This document shows positions 49,965 to 58,216 of a stretch of 62,543 nt of DNA, one piece after another. Numbering within the stretch: position 1 is the stretch's first letter; every line of letters starts with the position of its first letter. The notes below the pieces were generated by a model, which had not been told where the DNA came from, made no database searches, and worked only from the letters and a program-made list of their open reading frames with translations. The stretch lies in NCBI GenBank assembly GCA_964584755.1, contig CAZPAV010000011.1, positions 1 through 62,543 on the forward strand. The letters run 5' to 3'. A program made the translations under genes and the position numbers. This DNA comes from CAZPAV01 sp964584755. Its GTDB lineage: Bacteria; Actinomycetota; Acidimicrobiia; Spongiisociales; UBA5794.

Positions 49965-50924
49965 ATGGCGACGAGGTTCCTGTGCTCGCGCCGCCACTTC
50001 GGTGTTCTCGCCTGGGCGGTGTCGGGGTTCACCGTCCTCGACGTGGTGAGCGGCGCGGTCGTGCGCGCCACCGGATCGGGGGACGGCTGCGGCGCGTCCT
50101 GGCCCGGGTGTGCCGGGTCCCTCCTCCCCGCCGCTCCTCGAATCGAGACGATCATCGAGGCGACCCACCGAGCCCTGACCGGGCTCGCCGTGGGTGGGAC
50201 GGTCCTCCTCCTCGTCCTGGCGCTCCTCCTCTGGCCCCCGCGGCACGCCGTCCGGCGGAGCGCGCTCGCCACGGTGGTCCTCCTCGTCGTCGAGTCCCTC
50301 CTCGGTGCGGCCCTCGTCCTCTTCGGATGGGTCGACCTCGACGCCTCCGTCGCCCGGATGCTCGTCGTGCCGCTCCACCTGACGAACACCTTCCTGCTGC
50401 TGGCGGCCGGCGCGCTCACCGCCTGGTGGGGCTCCGGGGCGCCGGTGCCCGACGCGGTGCGGGACGATCCCCGCCGCGGCCGCCTCCTCGCCGGGGCGGT
50501 CGCCCTGGTCGCGATCGGCGCCGTGGGGGCGCTGAACGCGCTCGCCGACACCCTCTACCCGGCGGCGTCGCTGGGCGCCGGGATCCGTGCGGAGACGGGG
50601 GCCGCCTCACCGTTCCTCCTCCAGGTCCGCATGGTGCATCCCGTCCTGGCGGTGGTGGGCGGCCTCCTCGTCCTCTGGGTCGTTTTCGACCTGCGCGACG
50701 GCGCGACGGGGACGGCGGGACGCCGTCTCGCCGGGGGCCTCGCGAGTCTGCTCCTCCTCCAGGCGCTCGTCGGCATCGTGAACGTCGCGCTCCTCACTCC
50801 GCTCGAGCTCCAGGTCCTGCACCTGCTGCTGGCCGACGGCGTGTGGATCCTCTACGTCGTCCTCGCCGTCTCGCTGCTCGCGGCGCGCTCGCCGCGCCCA
50901 GCCATGGTGGGGGCGACGCGATGA
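49965..50924 (+). CDS. ctaA: CtaA/COX15-type heme A synthase
   Basis: 319-aa integral membrane protein with about eight helices. Conserved GAVVRATGSGDGCGASWPGCAG near the N-terminus carries the regulatory Cys pair, IIEATHRALTGLAVGG the first heme histidine, VPLHLTNTFLLL the second, and QVRMVHPVLAVVGG with LQVLHLLLADGVWILYV those of the second half. It oxidises heme O to heme A for aa3-type cytochrome oxidase. It overlaps ctaB by 4 nt. Confidence 0.92.
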   Translation: MATRFLCSRRHFGVLAWAVSGFTVLDVVSGAVVRATGSGDGCGASWPGCAGSLLPAAPRIETIIEATHRALTGLAVGGTVLLLVLALLLWPPRHAVRRSALATVVLLVVESLLGAALVLFGWVDLDASVARMLVVPLHLTNTFLLLAAGALTAWWGSGAPVPDAVRDDPRRGRLLAGAVALVAIGAVGALNALADTLYPAASLGAGIRAETGAASPFLLQVRMVHPVLAVVGGLLVLWVVFDLRDGATGTAGRRLAGGLASLLLLQALVGIVNVALLTPLELQVLHLLLADGVWILYVVLAVSLLAARSPRPAMVGATR

Positions 50925-51820
50925 CGTCGGTCCGGGTCGTGGACCCACGGAAGGAGCGGGGCGCCGCCGCCACGGTCCGGGCCTTCGTCGCCCTCACCAA
51001 GCCGCGCATCATCGAGCTCCTCCTCGTGACGACCGTACCGGCGATGATCGTGGCCGCCGGGGGATGGCCCGGCACGGGACTGGTCCTCGCCACCCTCCTC
51101 GGGGGAGTCCTCTCCTCGGGCGGGGCGAACGCCATCAACCAGGTCCTCGATCGCGACGTCGACCGGCTCATGGCGCGCACCCGGCGGCGTCCCCTGCCCA
51201 CCGGCCGGATCGAGCCGCTCCCGGCCCTCCTCTTCGGCATCGGGCTCGGTGTCGGCGGCTTCCTGTGGCTGTGGCTCCTCGTCGGGCCGCTCGCCGCGGC
51301 CCTCTCCACCGCCGCGCTCCTCTTCTACGTCCTCGTGTACACGTGGCTCCTCAAGCGTCGCACCGCCCAGAACATCGTCATCGGCGGGGCCGCCGGCGCC
51401 GTCCCGGCCCTCGTTGGCTGGGCGGCGGTGACGGGAGGTCTCGCGCCGGCGGCCTGGATCATGTTCGCCGTCGTCTTCCTGTGGACCCCTCCACATTTCT
51501 GGGCGCTCTCGCTGCGATGCGAACGGGACTACCGAGCCGCCGGGATCCCGATGCTCCCCGTGGTCGCCGGCGTCGGCGTCACCCTCGATCGGATCCTCCT
51601 CTACGGGATCCTCGTGGTCGGCGCCACGTTCGCTCTCGTCCCGGTGGCCGCCATGGGTCCGCTGTACCTCGTGACGGCGGCCCTCCTCGGCGGGTACCTG
51701 CTCGTGGGGGCGGTGCGGCTTCGCCGCGACCCGCGACGGGCCATGCGGTTCTTCGGCGCGACGAACGTCTACCTGGCCGGGATCTTCCTGGCGATGGCCG
51801 CGGATCGGCTCCTCCGGTGA
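50921..51820 (+). CDS. ctaB: CtaB, protoheme IX farnesyltransferase (heme O synthase)
   Basis: 299-aa UbiA-family membrane enzyme. Markers are FVALTKPRIIELLLVTTVPAMIVAAGGWPG, the aspartate-rich NAINQVLDRDVDRLMARTRRRPLPTGRI, YTWLLKRRTAQNIVIGGAAGAVPALVGW and WTPPHFWALSLRCERDYRAAGIPMLPVV. It adds farnesyl to heme B ahead of CtaA. Together they imply a heme A-containing terminal oxidase and aerobic respiration. Confidence 0.95.
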   Translation: MTSVRVVDPRKERGAAATVRAFVALTKPRIIELLLVTTVPAMIVAAGGWPGTGLVLATLLGGVLSSGGANAINQVLDRDVDRLMARTRRRPLPTGRIEPLPALLFGIGLGVGGFLWLWLLVGPLAAALSTAALLFYVLVYTWLLKRRTAQNIVIGGAAGAVPALVGWAAVTGGLAPAAWIMFAVVFLWTPPHFWALSLRCERDYRAAGIPMLPVVAGVGVTLDRILLYGILVVGATFALVPVAAMGPLYLVTAALLGGYLLVGAVRLRRDPRRAMRFFGATNVYLAGIFLAMAADRLLR

Positions 51821-51843
51821 GCCGGGGGTCGGGAACGCGCTCC

Positions 51844-51849
51844 TAGGCT
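51844..51849 (+). promoter_or_regulatory. -10 box of the phosphotransferase gene
   Basis: TAGGCT seven nt before the ATG at 51857; leaderless pattern. Confidence 0.5.
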
Positions 51850-51856
51850 GACGACG

Positions 51857-52900
51857 ATGCAGGACACGGCGCCGATCCGCCCCGAGGAACGCTTCGACGA
51901 GGCCCGTGTCGCCGCGTACCTGCGGCGGCATCTCCCCGAGCTCGTCGGTGACGAGGAGATCGAGTTCGCCCAGTTCCCGGGTGGTGCCGCCAACCTCACC
52001 TATCTGGCGCGCACCCGGCGTGTCGAGCTCGTCCTGCGGCGGGCCCCGCTGGGGAAGGTCCCCCGCGGTGGACACGACATGGCGCGCGAGTACCGGGTCC
52101 TCTCCCGGCTCTGGCGGGCCTTCCCCAAGGCACCGCGCGCCTATCACTACTGCGCCGACCCCGGCGTCATGGGGAAGCCGTTCTTCGTGATGGAACGGCG
52201 CCACGGGTACGTGGTGCGAGCCGCGTGGCCGCCCGAGTTCGGCGACGATCCGGGCCCGCGCCGGCGGGCCGCGGGCGAGCTCGTGGCGACCCTCGCCGAG
52301 CTCCACCGGGTCGACCCGGAGATGGTGGGGCTCGGGGACCTCGGACACCCGGAGGGGTTCGTGGGGCGCCAGGTCGACGGCTGGCTCTCCCGTTGGGAGG
52401 CGGCGAAGACCCGCGAGGTGCCGGAGATGGACCGCGCCGCCCGCCTCCTGGCGCGGGACCTCCCCAGGCCGCAGGCGGCGGTGATCCTGCACAACGACTA
52501 CAAGCTCGACAACACGATGATGGACGGGTCCGGGCGCATCATCGCCGTGTTCGATTGGGACATGGCGACGCGGGGCGATCCCCTCGTCGATCTCGGGACG
52601 CTGCTCGCCTACTGGTCCGATCCGGACGCCCCCACGTACCCCGTGTTCGGGGAGCGTGCCGCCACCCTCGCTCCCTATCTGGCCCGGGAGGAGGTCATCG
52701 ACCGGTACGCCGCCGCGACCGGGTTCGACGTCTCCCGGATCCGGTACTACGAGGGGCTCGCCCACTACCGGATCGCGGTGATCATCGAGCAGATCTACGC
52801 GCGCTACGTCGCCGGGCAGACGAGCGACGAGCGCTTCGCCCGCTTCGCGCCGTTGGCGCCGCTGCTCGCCCGCGCCGCGGTCGAGCTCCTCGAGACCTGA
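51857..52900 (+). CDS. Aminoglycoside phosphotransferase-family kinase (ACAD10-like)
   Basis: 347-aa kinase-fold protein. Lys region VELVLRRAPLGKVPRGGHDMAREYRVLSRLW, catalytic loop VILHNDYKLDNTMMD and metal motif VFDWDMATRGDPLVDLGTLLAYW. The closest pattern is the ACAD10/11-associated hydroxyacyl kinase type, which acts on hydroxy fatty acids or their CoA esters, rather than antibiotic kinases. Consistent with acyl-CoA genes a few kb away. Confidence 0.88.
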   Translation: MQDTAPIRPEERFDEARVAAYLRRHLPELVGDEEIEFAQFPGGAANLTYLARTRRVELVLRRAPLGKVPRGGHDMAREYRVLSRLWRAFPKAPRAYHYCADPGVMGKPFFVMERRHGYVVRAAWPPEFGDDPGPRRRAAGELVATLAELHRVDPEMVGLGDLGHPEGFVGRQVDGWLSRWEAAKTREVPEMDRAARLLARDLPRPQAAVILHNDYKLDNTMMDGSGRIIAVFDWDMATRGDPLVDLGTLLAYWSDPDAPTYPVFGERAATLAPYLAREEVIDRYAAATGFDVSRIRYYEGLAHYRIAVIIEQIYARYVAGQTSDERFARFAPLAPLLARAAVELLET

Positions 52901-52933
52901 CGCGAGCGGGTTGCGTAGGGTCCCGGGGGCGGA

Positions 52934-52939
52934 TATGCT
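52934..52939 (+). promoter_or_regulatory. -10 box of the leader peptide / DAHPS-like gene
   Basis: TATGCT eight nt before the leader ATG at 52948. TTGCGT (52910-52915) lies 18 bp upstream as a weak -35. The transcript would begin at or near the leader start codon. Confidence 0.55.
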
Positions 52940-52947
52940 GCCGCGCG

Positions 52948-53019
52948 ATGAGCAGCCGCTACGTTGACGCGTATTCCTTTACCGGGGCTCCGGCCCGGGT
53001 CGAGGGGACGCGTTCGTAG
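52948..53019 (+). CDS. Aromatic leader peptide (attenuator)
   Basis: A 23-codon reading frame whose early part reads RYVDAYSF: Tyr at codons 5 and 9 and Phe at codon 11, using TAC, TAT and TTT. TAT and TTT are uncommon in this GC-rich window. It ends at TAG 53017-53019, overlapping one arm of the antiterminator. Size, position and residues fit a translated attenuator that senses charged tRNA-Tyr/Phe. Too short to have other recognisable function. Confidence 0.65.
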   Translation: MSSRYVDAYSFTGAPARVEGTRS

Positions 53020-53080
53020 CCACCACCGCTTCTCCAGCAGCACGATCGACCCGGAGCCCGAGGCTCCGGGTTTCTCGTTC
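52985..53080 (+). promoter_or_regulatory. Attenuator: antiterminator and terminator alternatives
   Basis: Terminator: CCCGGAGCC (53050-53058) pairs perfectly with GGCTCCGGG (53062-53070), CGA loop, then TTTCTCGTTC. Antiterminator: 53046-53059 can instead pair over 14 bp with leader segments 52985-52993 and 52999-53003 (5-nt bulge). A ribosome stalled at the early Tyr codon leaves the leader arm free (read-through); one reaching the stop covers it (termination). Confidence 0.65.
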
Positions 53081-53108
53081 CCGGGCCTCGCCGACCAGAG
53101 GAGCCAGC

Positions 53109-54194
53109 ATGGCGAACTCGACCGAGCCCGTACTCAAGAGCCGTCGCCGCCCCGACGTCGCCGGCACCGTCGTCGCGGTGGGTGACGTGCGCTTCGGCGA
53201 CGGCTCGTTCCCCGTACTCGCCGGTCCCGTCGCCGTCGAGAGCGAGGCGCAGATCCTCGCCGTGGCGAGGATCGCCGCCGAGGCCGGCGCCTCGGTGCTC
53301 AGGGCGGGGAGCTTCCTCGCCGGGGAGACGGTGTACGGGTTCCGGGGGCTCGGGGAGGAGGCGCTGCGTCTCCTCGAGCACGCCGGGAGGGAGGTGGGGC
53401 TGCCCACCGCCACCCGGGTCCTCGAGCCGGCGCTCGTGGAGCACGTGGCGGCGCACGTGGACGTGCTCGAGGTGGGCCCGGCCCAGATGCAGGACTTCGC
53501 CCTGCTGCGAGCGGTCGGGCGTGTGGGCCGGCCCGTCATCCTGCGTCGGGGACCGTCGGCGACGATCGACGAGTGGCTCCTCGCCGCCGAGTACATCCTC
53601 GACGCCGGGAACGACGACGTCCTCCTCTGCGAGCGGGGGAGTCGCGGGTTCGATCCGAGGACCTCGGAGACGGTGGAGATCAGTGCCGTCCCCGTGGTGC
53701 GGCGCATGACCCATCTCCCGGTCATCGTCGATCCGTCGCCCGCCCACGACGCGGCGGCGCTCGTCACCCCGCTCGCCCTGGCGGCGCGGGCCGTCGGGGC
53801 CGACGGGCTCGTCGTCGCCGTGCATCCGGATCCGAGGACCGCCCGGGCGGGGAACGGGAACCAGCTCGATCCGGCCGCGTTCGCCGGAGTCATGGACGCC
53901 CTCGGGATCCCCGCGCTCCGGGACGAGATCGATCGCATCGACCGCCAGCTCCTCCGGTTCCTCTCCCGTCGCCTCGACAGCGCCGTCGACATCGCCCGGA
54001 TCAAGGTGACGCGACGGCTCCCGTTGCGCTCCCCGGAACGGGAGGAGGAGCTCCTCGCCGCGGTTCGCGAGGACGCGGCCGCGCTCGGGGTGGACCCCGA
54101 GTTCGCGGTGGAGCTCATGGAGGTCGTCCTGCGGCACAGCCGGGCCGCGCAGCGCCGCGCCGTCGCGGCGCGTCGGGAGAGCACCGTCGGATAG
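53109..54194 (+). CDS. Degenerate DAHP synthase-like domain fused to chorismate mutase
   Basis: 361-aa protein. Residues about 25-265 follow the DAHP synthase barrel, but the active site is gone: AGPCAVES is AGPVAVES, KPRTSPYSF is LAGETVYGF, MLKRGF is ILRRGP, DPSHSGG is DPSPAHD, and VEVHP and the following Asp are also changed, so all four metal ligands are lost. CERGSRGF and fold landmarks remain. Residues about 275-355 are an AroQ chorismate mutase with its Arg, Lys, Glu and Gln positions kept (LRDEIDRIDRQLL, DIARIKV, SPEREEELL, AAQR). Likely a chorismate mutase with a non-catalytic regulatory barrel. Start ATG after GAGGAG. Confidence 0.85.
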   Translation: MANSTEPVLKSRRRPDVAGTVVAVGDVRFGDGSFPVLAGPVAVESEAQILAVARIAAEAGASVLRAGSFLAGETVYGFRGLGEEALRLLEHAGREVGLPTATRVLEPALVEHVAAHVDVLEVGPAQMQDFALLRAVGRVGRPVILRRGPSATIDEWLLAAEYILDAGNDDVLLCERGSRGFDPRTSETVEISAVPVVRRMTHLPVIVDPSPAHDAAALVTPLALAARAVGADGLVVAVHPDPRTARAGNGNQLDPAAFAGVMDALGIPALRDEIDRIDRQLLRFLSRRLDSAVDIARIKVTRRLPLRSPEREEELLAAVREDAAALGVDPEFAVELMEVVLRHSRAAQRRAVAARRESTVG

Positions 54195-54197
54195 GGT
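54192..54197 (+). promoter_or_regulatory. -10 box of tag
   Basis: TAGGGT seven nt before the GTG at 54205, just over the stop codon of the previous gene; leaderless pattern. Confidence 0.45.
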
Positions 54198-54204
54198 GCG
54201 TCGC

Positions 54205-54819
54205 GTGGAGACCCTGCTCGCCGTCGGCCCGGACGGCCGCTCCCGCTGCCGGTGGGGGACGGCACCCGAGGAGTACCTCCGCTACCACGACGAGGAGTGG
54301 GGTCGGCCGGTGGGGGACGACCGCCTCCTCTTCGAGCGCCTCTGCCTCGAAGGGTTCCAGGCCGGGTTGAGCTGGCTGACCATCCTCCGCAAGCGGGAGG
54401 CCTTCCGGGCCGCCTTCGACGGGTTCGCCCCCGCCACGGTCGCCGCCTACGGACCCGACGACGTGGAGCGACTCCTCGCCGAGCCCGGGATCGTGCGCCA
54501 TCGGGGGAAGATCGAGGCCACGATCGGCAACGCCCGGGCGATGCTCCGCGTCGTGGCGGAGGTCGGTTCCTTCGCCGCCTTCCTGTGGAGCTTCGCCCCG
54601 GGGCCGCGACCGCCGACACTCGACCCGGTGACGCCGGCCTCCACGGCGATGGCCCGCGAGCTGCGTCGCCGCGGCTTCCGCTTCGTGGGGCCGACGACCT
54701 GCCACGCCCTCATGCAGGCCACCGGGATGGTGAACGACCACGTCGTCGGGTGCTGGGTCCGGGAGGAGGTGGAACGGCGACGGCTCCGGTTCCGGCGCCC
54801 CGACCGGCCCGACCGCTGA
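54205..54819 (+). CDS. tag: DNA-3-methyladenine glycosylase I
   Basis: 204-aa base-excision enzyme. RCRWGTAPEEYLRYHDEEWGRPVGDDRLLFERLCLEGFQAGLSWLTILRKREAFRAAFDGF is the family core; the C-terminal GFRFVGPTTCHALMQATGMVNDH completes the Cys/His zinc site. It removes 3-methyladenine from alkylated DNA. Length is normal. Confidence 0.95.
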   Translation: METLLAVGPDGRSRCRWGTAPEEYLRYHDEEWGRPVGDDRLLFERLCLEGFQAGLSWLTILRKREAFRAAFDGFAPATVAAYGPDDVERLLAEPGIVRHRGKIEATIGNARAMLRVVAEVGSFAAFLWSFAPGPRPPTLDPVTPASTAMARELRRRGFRFVGPTTCHALMQATGMVNDHVVGCWVREEVERRRLRFRRPDRPDR

Positions 54820-55839
54820 TCAACGCCGCCTGGGGTCGTGGTCCTCGAGCTCGCCCTTCGGGGCGCGTCCCATCAGGAGGGCGATGGAGTCCGCCACGGA
54901 GGCGCCCTCGTAGAGGACGCGGCCCACCTGGACGGCGATGGGCATCTCGACGCCGTGCCGACGCGCCAGGGCGAGCACCGCACTCGTCGACTTCACGCCC
55001 TCGGCCACCATGCGCATCTCCGCGACGACCTCCTCGAGGCTCCGGCCCCGTCCCAGGCCGAACCCGACGCGGTGATTCCGACTCTCCGGGCTCATGCACG
55101 TGGCGATGAGATCCCCCATGCCGGCCAGGCCGGCGAACGTGTCGGGACGTCCCCCCATGGCCACGCCGAGCCGGGTCATCTCGGCGAGGGCCCGGGTGAT
55201 GAGGGTCGCCATGGTGTTCATGCCGAAACCGAGGCCGTCGGCCATTCCGGCGGCGAGGGCCATGACGTTCTTCAGGGCCCCCGCCGCCTCGCACCCGACG
55301 ACGTCGGGGTTCGTGTAGACGCGCAGCGACGGCCCCATGAGGAGGCGTTGGATCCGCCGCGCCACCTCCTCGTCCCGCATGGCGACCACCGTCGCGGTCG
55401 GCTGGCCCGCCACGATCTCCCGGGCCAGGTTCGGTCCGGTGAGGACCCCGACGGTGCTCGGGGGGTGCTCCGGCAGCACCTGGGCGACGATCTCGGTCAT
55501 GCGCAGGAGCGTGCCCTCCTCGATGCCCTTCGTCAGGGAGAGGACCGGGCTCCCCGCGGCGATGTCGGGGGCGGCCCGCTCCAGGACGGTCCGGAAGCCG
55601 TGGGACGGCACCGCCATGACGACGAGGTCGGCGCCGGTGAGGGCACGGTGGAGATCGTCGGTCGCCGACAGCGTCGGAGGGAGGTCGACCCCGGGGAGGT
55701 AGTCCGGGTTCTCGTAGGAGGACTCGATGGCCGCGGCGAGCTCTCGACGGCGCGCCCACAACACGGTCGGGGCACGTCGCGAGCAGAGGGCGGCGACGGT
55801 CGTCCCCCAGGAGCCTGCACCGATGACCGCGACCCGCAT
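54820..55839 (-). CDS. gpsA: Glycerol-3-phosphate dehydrogenase [NAD(P)+]
   Basis: 339-aa enzyme of phospholipid precursor synthesis. NAD-binding VAVIGAGSWGTTVAALCSRR; VLSLTKGIEEGTLLRMTEIV; substrate site VVGCEAAGALKNVMALAAGMADGLGFGMNT with the catalytic Lys; C-terminal GLAGMGDLIATCMSPESRNHRVGFGLGRG. It converges with tag with no gap. TACGCT lies nine nt before the ATG. Confidence 0.95.
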   Translation of the reverse strand: MRVAVIGAGSWGTTVAALCSRRAPTVLWARRRELAAAIESSYENPDYLPGVDLPPTLSATDDLHRALTGADLVVMAVPSHGFRTVLERAAPDIAAGSPVLSLTKGIEEGTLLRMTEIVAQVLPEHPPSTVGVLTGPNLAREIVAGQPTATVVAMRDEEVARRIQRLLMGPSLRVYTNPDVVGCEAAGALKNVMALAAGMADGLGFGMNTMATLITRALAEMTRLGVAMGGRPDTFAGLAGMGDLIATCMSPESRNHRVGFGLGRGRSLEEVVAEMRMVAEGVKSTSAVLALARRHGVEMPIAVQVGRVLYEGASVADSIALLMGRAPKGELEDHDPRRR

Positions 55840-55944
55840 GCGGGCCGCAGCGTAGGGGGTTCCCCCCGGGGGTGCTACCCGTGGCCACTCGATACGATGA
55901 ACGGGTTCGGACCGGTTCTCGTCAGGATGACCCAGGAGGCTGTC

Positions 55945-57129
55945 ATGACGCACGCACCGACGTCGGCCGTACCCCCCCGGATCCTGCTCGTGAGCACCTA
56001 TCCCCCGACGCCGTGTGGGATCGCCAACTACGCCAGGGCGCTGCGGCAGGCGATGGCCGGGCTCGCCGGCGAGGAGGGCGCGCCCGACGTCGTGCGGCTC
56101 GTGGACCCCGACGAGTCCCGACTCCGCCCGGTCCGCGAGGTCGTGGCGACCGTGGTGCCGGGGGCGGACGGCTGGGTGGACACCGTTGCCGCGGCGTCTC
56201 GCGCCGCCGACCTCGTGCTCCTCCAGCACGAGTACGGCATCTACGGCCCCGACGACGGCCGAGGCGTCGTCGACCTGCTCGAGGCGCTCGAGGTGCCCGT
56301 GCTCGCCACGCTCCACACCGTGGCCGCCGATCCGAGCCCGGCTCGTCGCGCGATCCTGGGTGAGCTGCTCGCCGGCGCGGTCCGGGTGGTGGTGCACACC
56401 GGTACGGCGCGCCGGCGCCTCGTCGCCGCCTACGGCGTGGACTCCGCCCGGGTCGCCGTGGTGCCGCACGGCGTCCGGGTCGCTCCGGTCCCGCGGCGGC
56501 CGGGAGGGCCGCCGACGATCCTCACCTGGGGGCTCCTCTGCCGGGGGAAAGGCATCGAGCGGGCCATCGCCGCCCTGGCGCGCCTGCGCGCCACCGTTCC
56601 CGGCGTCCGGTACCTCGTGGTGGGAGCGACCCATCCGCACGCCCTCGCCGAGGAGGGTGAGGGGTACCGCCGGGAGCTCGAGCGGATGGTGCGCCGTCGG
56701 GGACTCGCCGGCGTCGTGACCTTCCTCGACGGCTATCGGGGGGAGGCGGAGCTCCGGGGGATGCTCGAGCTCGCCGACGTGGTGCTGCTCCCCTACGACA
56801 GCCGCGACCAGGTCAGCTCGGGGGTGCTCGTCGACGCGCTCGCCGCCGGTCGACCGGTGGTGGCGACCCGGTTCCCCCACGCCGTCGAGCTGCTCTCCGG
56901 AGGCGCCGGCCGGGTCGTCGACCACGACCGGATCGACGAGATGGCCGCGGCGGTGGCGACGTACCTCCTCGACGAGGGGGAGCGCCGGCGCGCCGCGGAG
57001 ACGGCGCGCCGAGTGACGGCGAGGCTCGGCTGGCCGGTCGTGGCGCGGCGTTACCTCGAGCTCGCCGAGTCGATCGGCGGAACCGAGGCGGTGTCCGCCG
57101 CCGGCCACACCCGGAGGCTCGTGGGATGA
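55945..57129 (+). CDS. GT4-family glycosyltransferase
   Basis: 394-aa GT-B enzyme. N-terminal ILLVSTYPPTPCGIANYARALRQAM; donor site region TILTWGLLCRGKGIERAIAALARL; C-terminal LADVVLLPYDSRDQVSSGVLVDALAAGRPVVATRFPHAVELL with the EX7E-like segment altered. The N-terminal TYPPTPCGIANY is typical of transferases linked to GH130 genes. ATG 55945 follows AGGAGG; a weak -10 (TACGAT, 55893-55898) lies upstream. It overlaps the GH130 gene by 4 nt. Confidence 0.88.
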   Translation: MTHAPTSAVPPRILLVSTYPPTPCGIANYARALRQAMAGLAGEEGAPDVVRLVDPDESRLRPVREVVATVVPGADGWVDTVAAASRAADLVLLQHEYGIYGPDDGRGVVDLLEALEVPVLATLHTVAADPSPARRAILGELLAGAVRVVVHTGTARRRLVAAYGVDSARVAVVPHGVRVAPVPRRPGGPPTILTWGLLCRGKGIERAIAALARLRATVPGVRYLVVGATHPHALAEEGEGYRRELERMVRRRGLAGVVTFLDGYRGEAELRGMLELADVVLLPYDSRDQVSSGVLVDALAAGRPVVATRFPHAVELLSGGAGRVVDHDRIDEMAAAVATYLLDEGERRRAAETARRVTARLGWPVVARRYLELAESIGGTEAVSAAGHTRRLVG

Positions 57130-58172
57130 GCCGATCACGGCCCGGCCTGTTGCATCGCCACCCCGGGAACCCCATCCTCGTCCCGGAACGCTGGCCGTAC
57201 CCGGTGAACACCGTCTTCAACCCGGGGGCGACGCTCGGCCCCGACGGGGAGACGGTGCTCCTCGTGCGCGTCGAGGACCGCTCCGGGGTGTCCCACCTCA
57301 CCGTGGCTCGCAGTGCCGACGGCCTCGACGGATGGGTGGTCGATCCCCGACCCACCGTCGAGCCCGATCGACGCACCCACGAGGAGGCGTGGGGCATCGA
57401 GGACCCCCGCATCATGCGGATCGGCGACCGATACCTCATCACCTACACCGCGTTCTCCACGGGGGGCCCGGTCATCGGACTCGCCGAGAGCGAGGACCTC
57501 CGGACGTTCACCCGCTGTGGCGTGATCATGTCGCCCGAGGACAAGGACGCCGCCCTCTTCCCGGTGCGGTTCGGCGGACGATGGGGCCTCCTGCATCGCC
57601 CGGCCGGGTCGGGCGAGAGCCGGCTCCCGGCGCACATCTGGATCTCCTGGAGTCCCGACCTCCGTCACTGGGGGGATCATCGGATCCTCCTCCATGCCCG
57701 TGAGGGATCCTCGTGGGACGCGGAGAAGATCGGGCTGGGTCCGCCGCCGCTCGAGACGGAGCACGGCTGGCTCATCATGTTCCACGGCGTCAAGCGGACC
57801 GCGGCCGGGGCGATCTATCGGGCCGGCACCGCCCTGCTCGCCCGGGAGGACCCGACCCGGGTCCTCGTACGGAGCGACCCGTGGGTGTTCGGCCCCACCG
57901 AGGTGTACGAGCGAACCGGGGACGTCCCCGACGTCGTCTTCCCGACGGGCTGGATCCTCGGGGAGGACGGCGACACGCTGCGCATCTACTACGGGGCGGC
58001 GGACACGGCCGTCGCCGTGGCGCAGGCCTCGCTCGGCGAGCTCCTCGAGCACCTGTTCCGCCACTGCGTCTGCGGAGACCGGCACGACCCCGGCGTCGGG
58101 TGCGAGGTGGCGGCCACGGGGATCCCGGGGTGGCATCCCGCCGCCGGCCGGCGACGTCCTCCGGGTCGGTGA
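57126..58172 (+). CDS. GH130-family glycoside phosphorylase
   Basis: 348-aa five-bladed propeller protein of the beta-mannoside phosphorylase family. Markers are HPGNPILVPERWPYPVNTVFNPGATL, EEAWGIEDPRIMRIGDRYLITYTAFS (catalytic Asp region) and WDAEKIGLGPPPLETEHGWLIMFHGVKRT. Such enzymes cleave beta-linked mannosides or related sugars with phosphate. The last 40 residues carry extra Cys/His (HCVCGDRHDPGVGC), unusual for the family. Confidence 0.88.
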   Translation: MSRSRPGLLHRHPGNPILVPERWPYPVNTVFNPGATLGPDGETVLLVRVEDRSGVSHLTVARSADGLDGWVVDPRPTVEPDRRTHEEAWGIEDPRIMRIGDRYLITYTAFSTGGPVIGLAESEDLRTFTRCGVIMSPEDKDAALFPVRFGGRWGLLHRPAGSGESRLPAHIWISWSPDLRHWGDHRILLHAREGSSWDAEKIGLGPPPLETEHGWLIMFHGVKRTAAGAIYRAGTALLAREDPTRVLVRSDPWVFGPTEVYERTGDVPDVVFPTGWILGEDGDTLRIYYGAADTAVAVAQASLGELLEHLFRHCVCGDRHDPGVGCEVAATGIPGWHPAAGRRRPPGR

Positions 58173-58203
58173 GGGACGCCCCGGGTCGCCGGCGGCGAGC
58201 GGC

Positions 58204-58209
58204 TAACTT
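58204..58209 (+). promoter_or_regulatory. -10 box of the MFS gene
   Basis: TAACTT seven nt before the GTG at 58217; leaderless pattern. Confidence 0.4.
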
Positions 58210-58216
58210 CCCCGAG

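Noticed and set aside
49568..51820. Long upstream extension of the ctaB frame
   Set aside because: Begins antisense to the hydrolase gene and crosses ctaA out of frame; the ctaB start at 50921 overlaps the ctaA stop.
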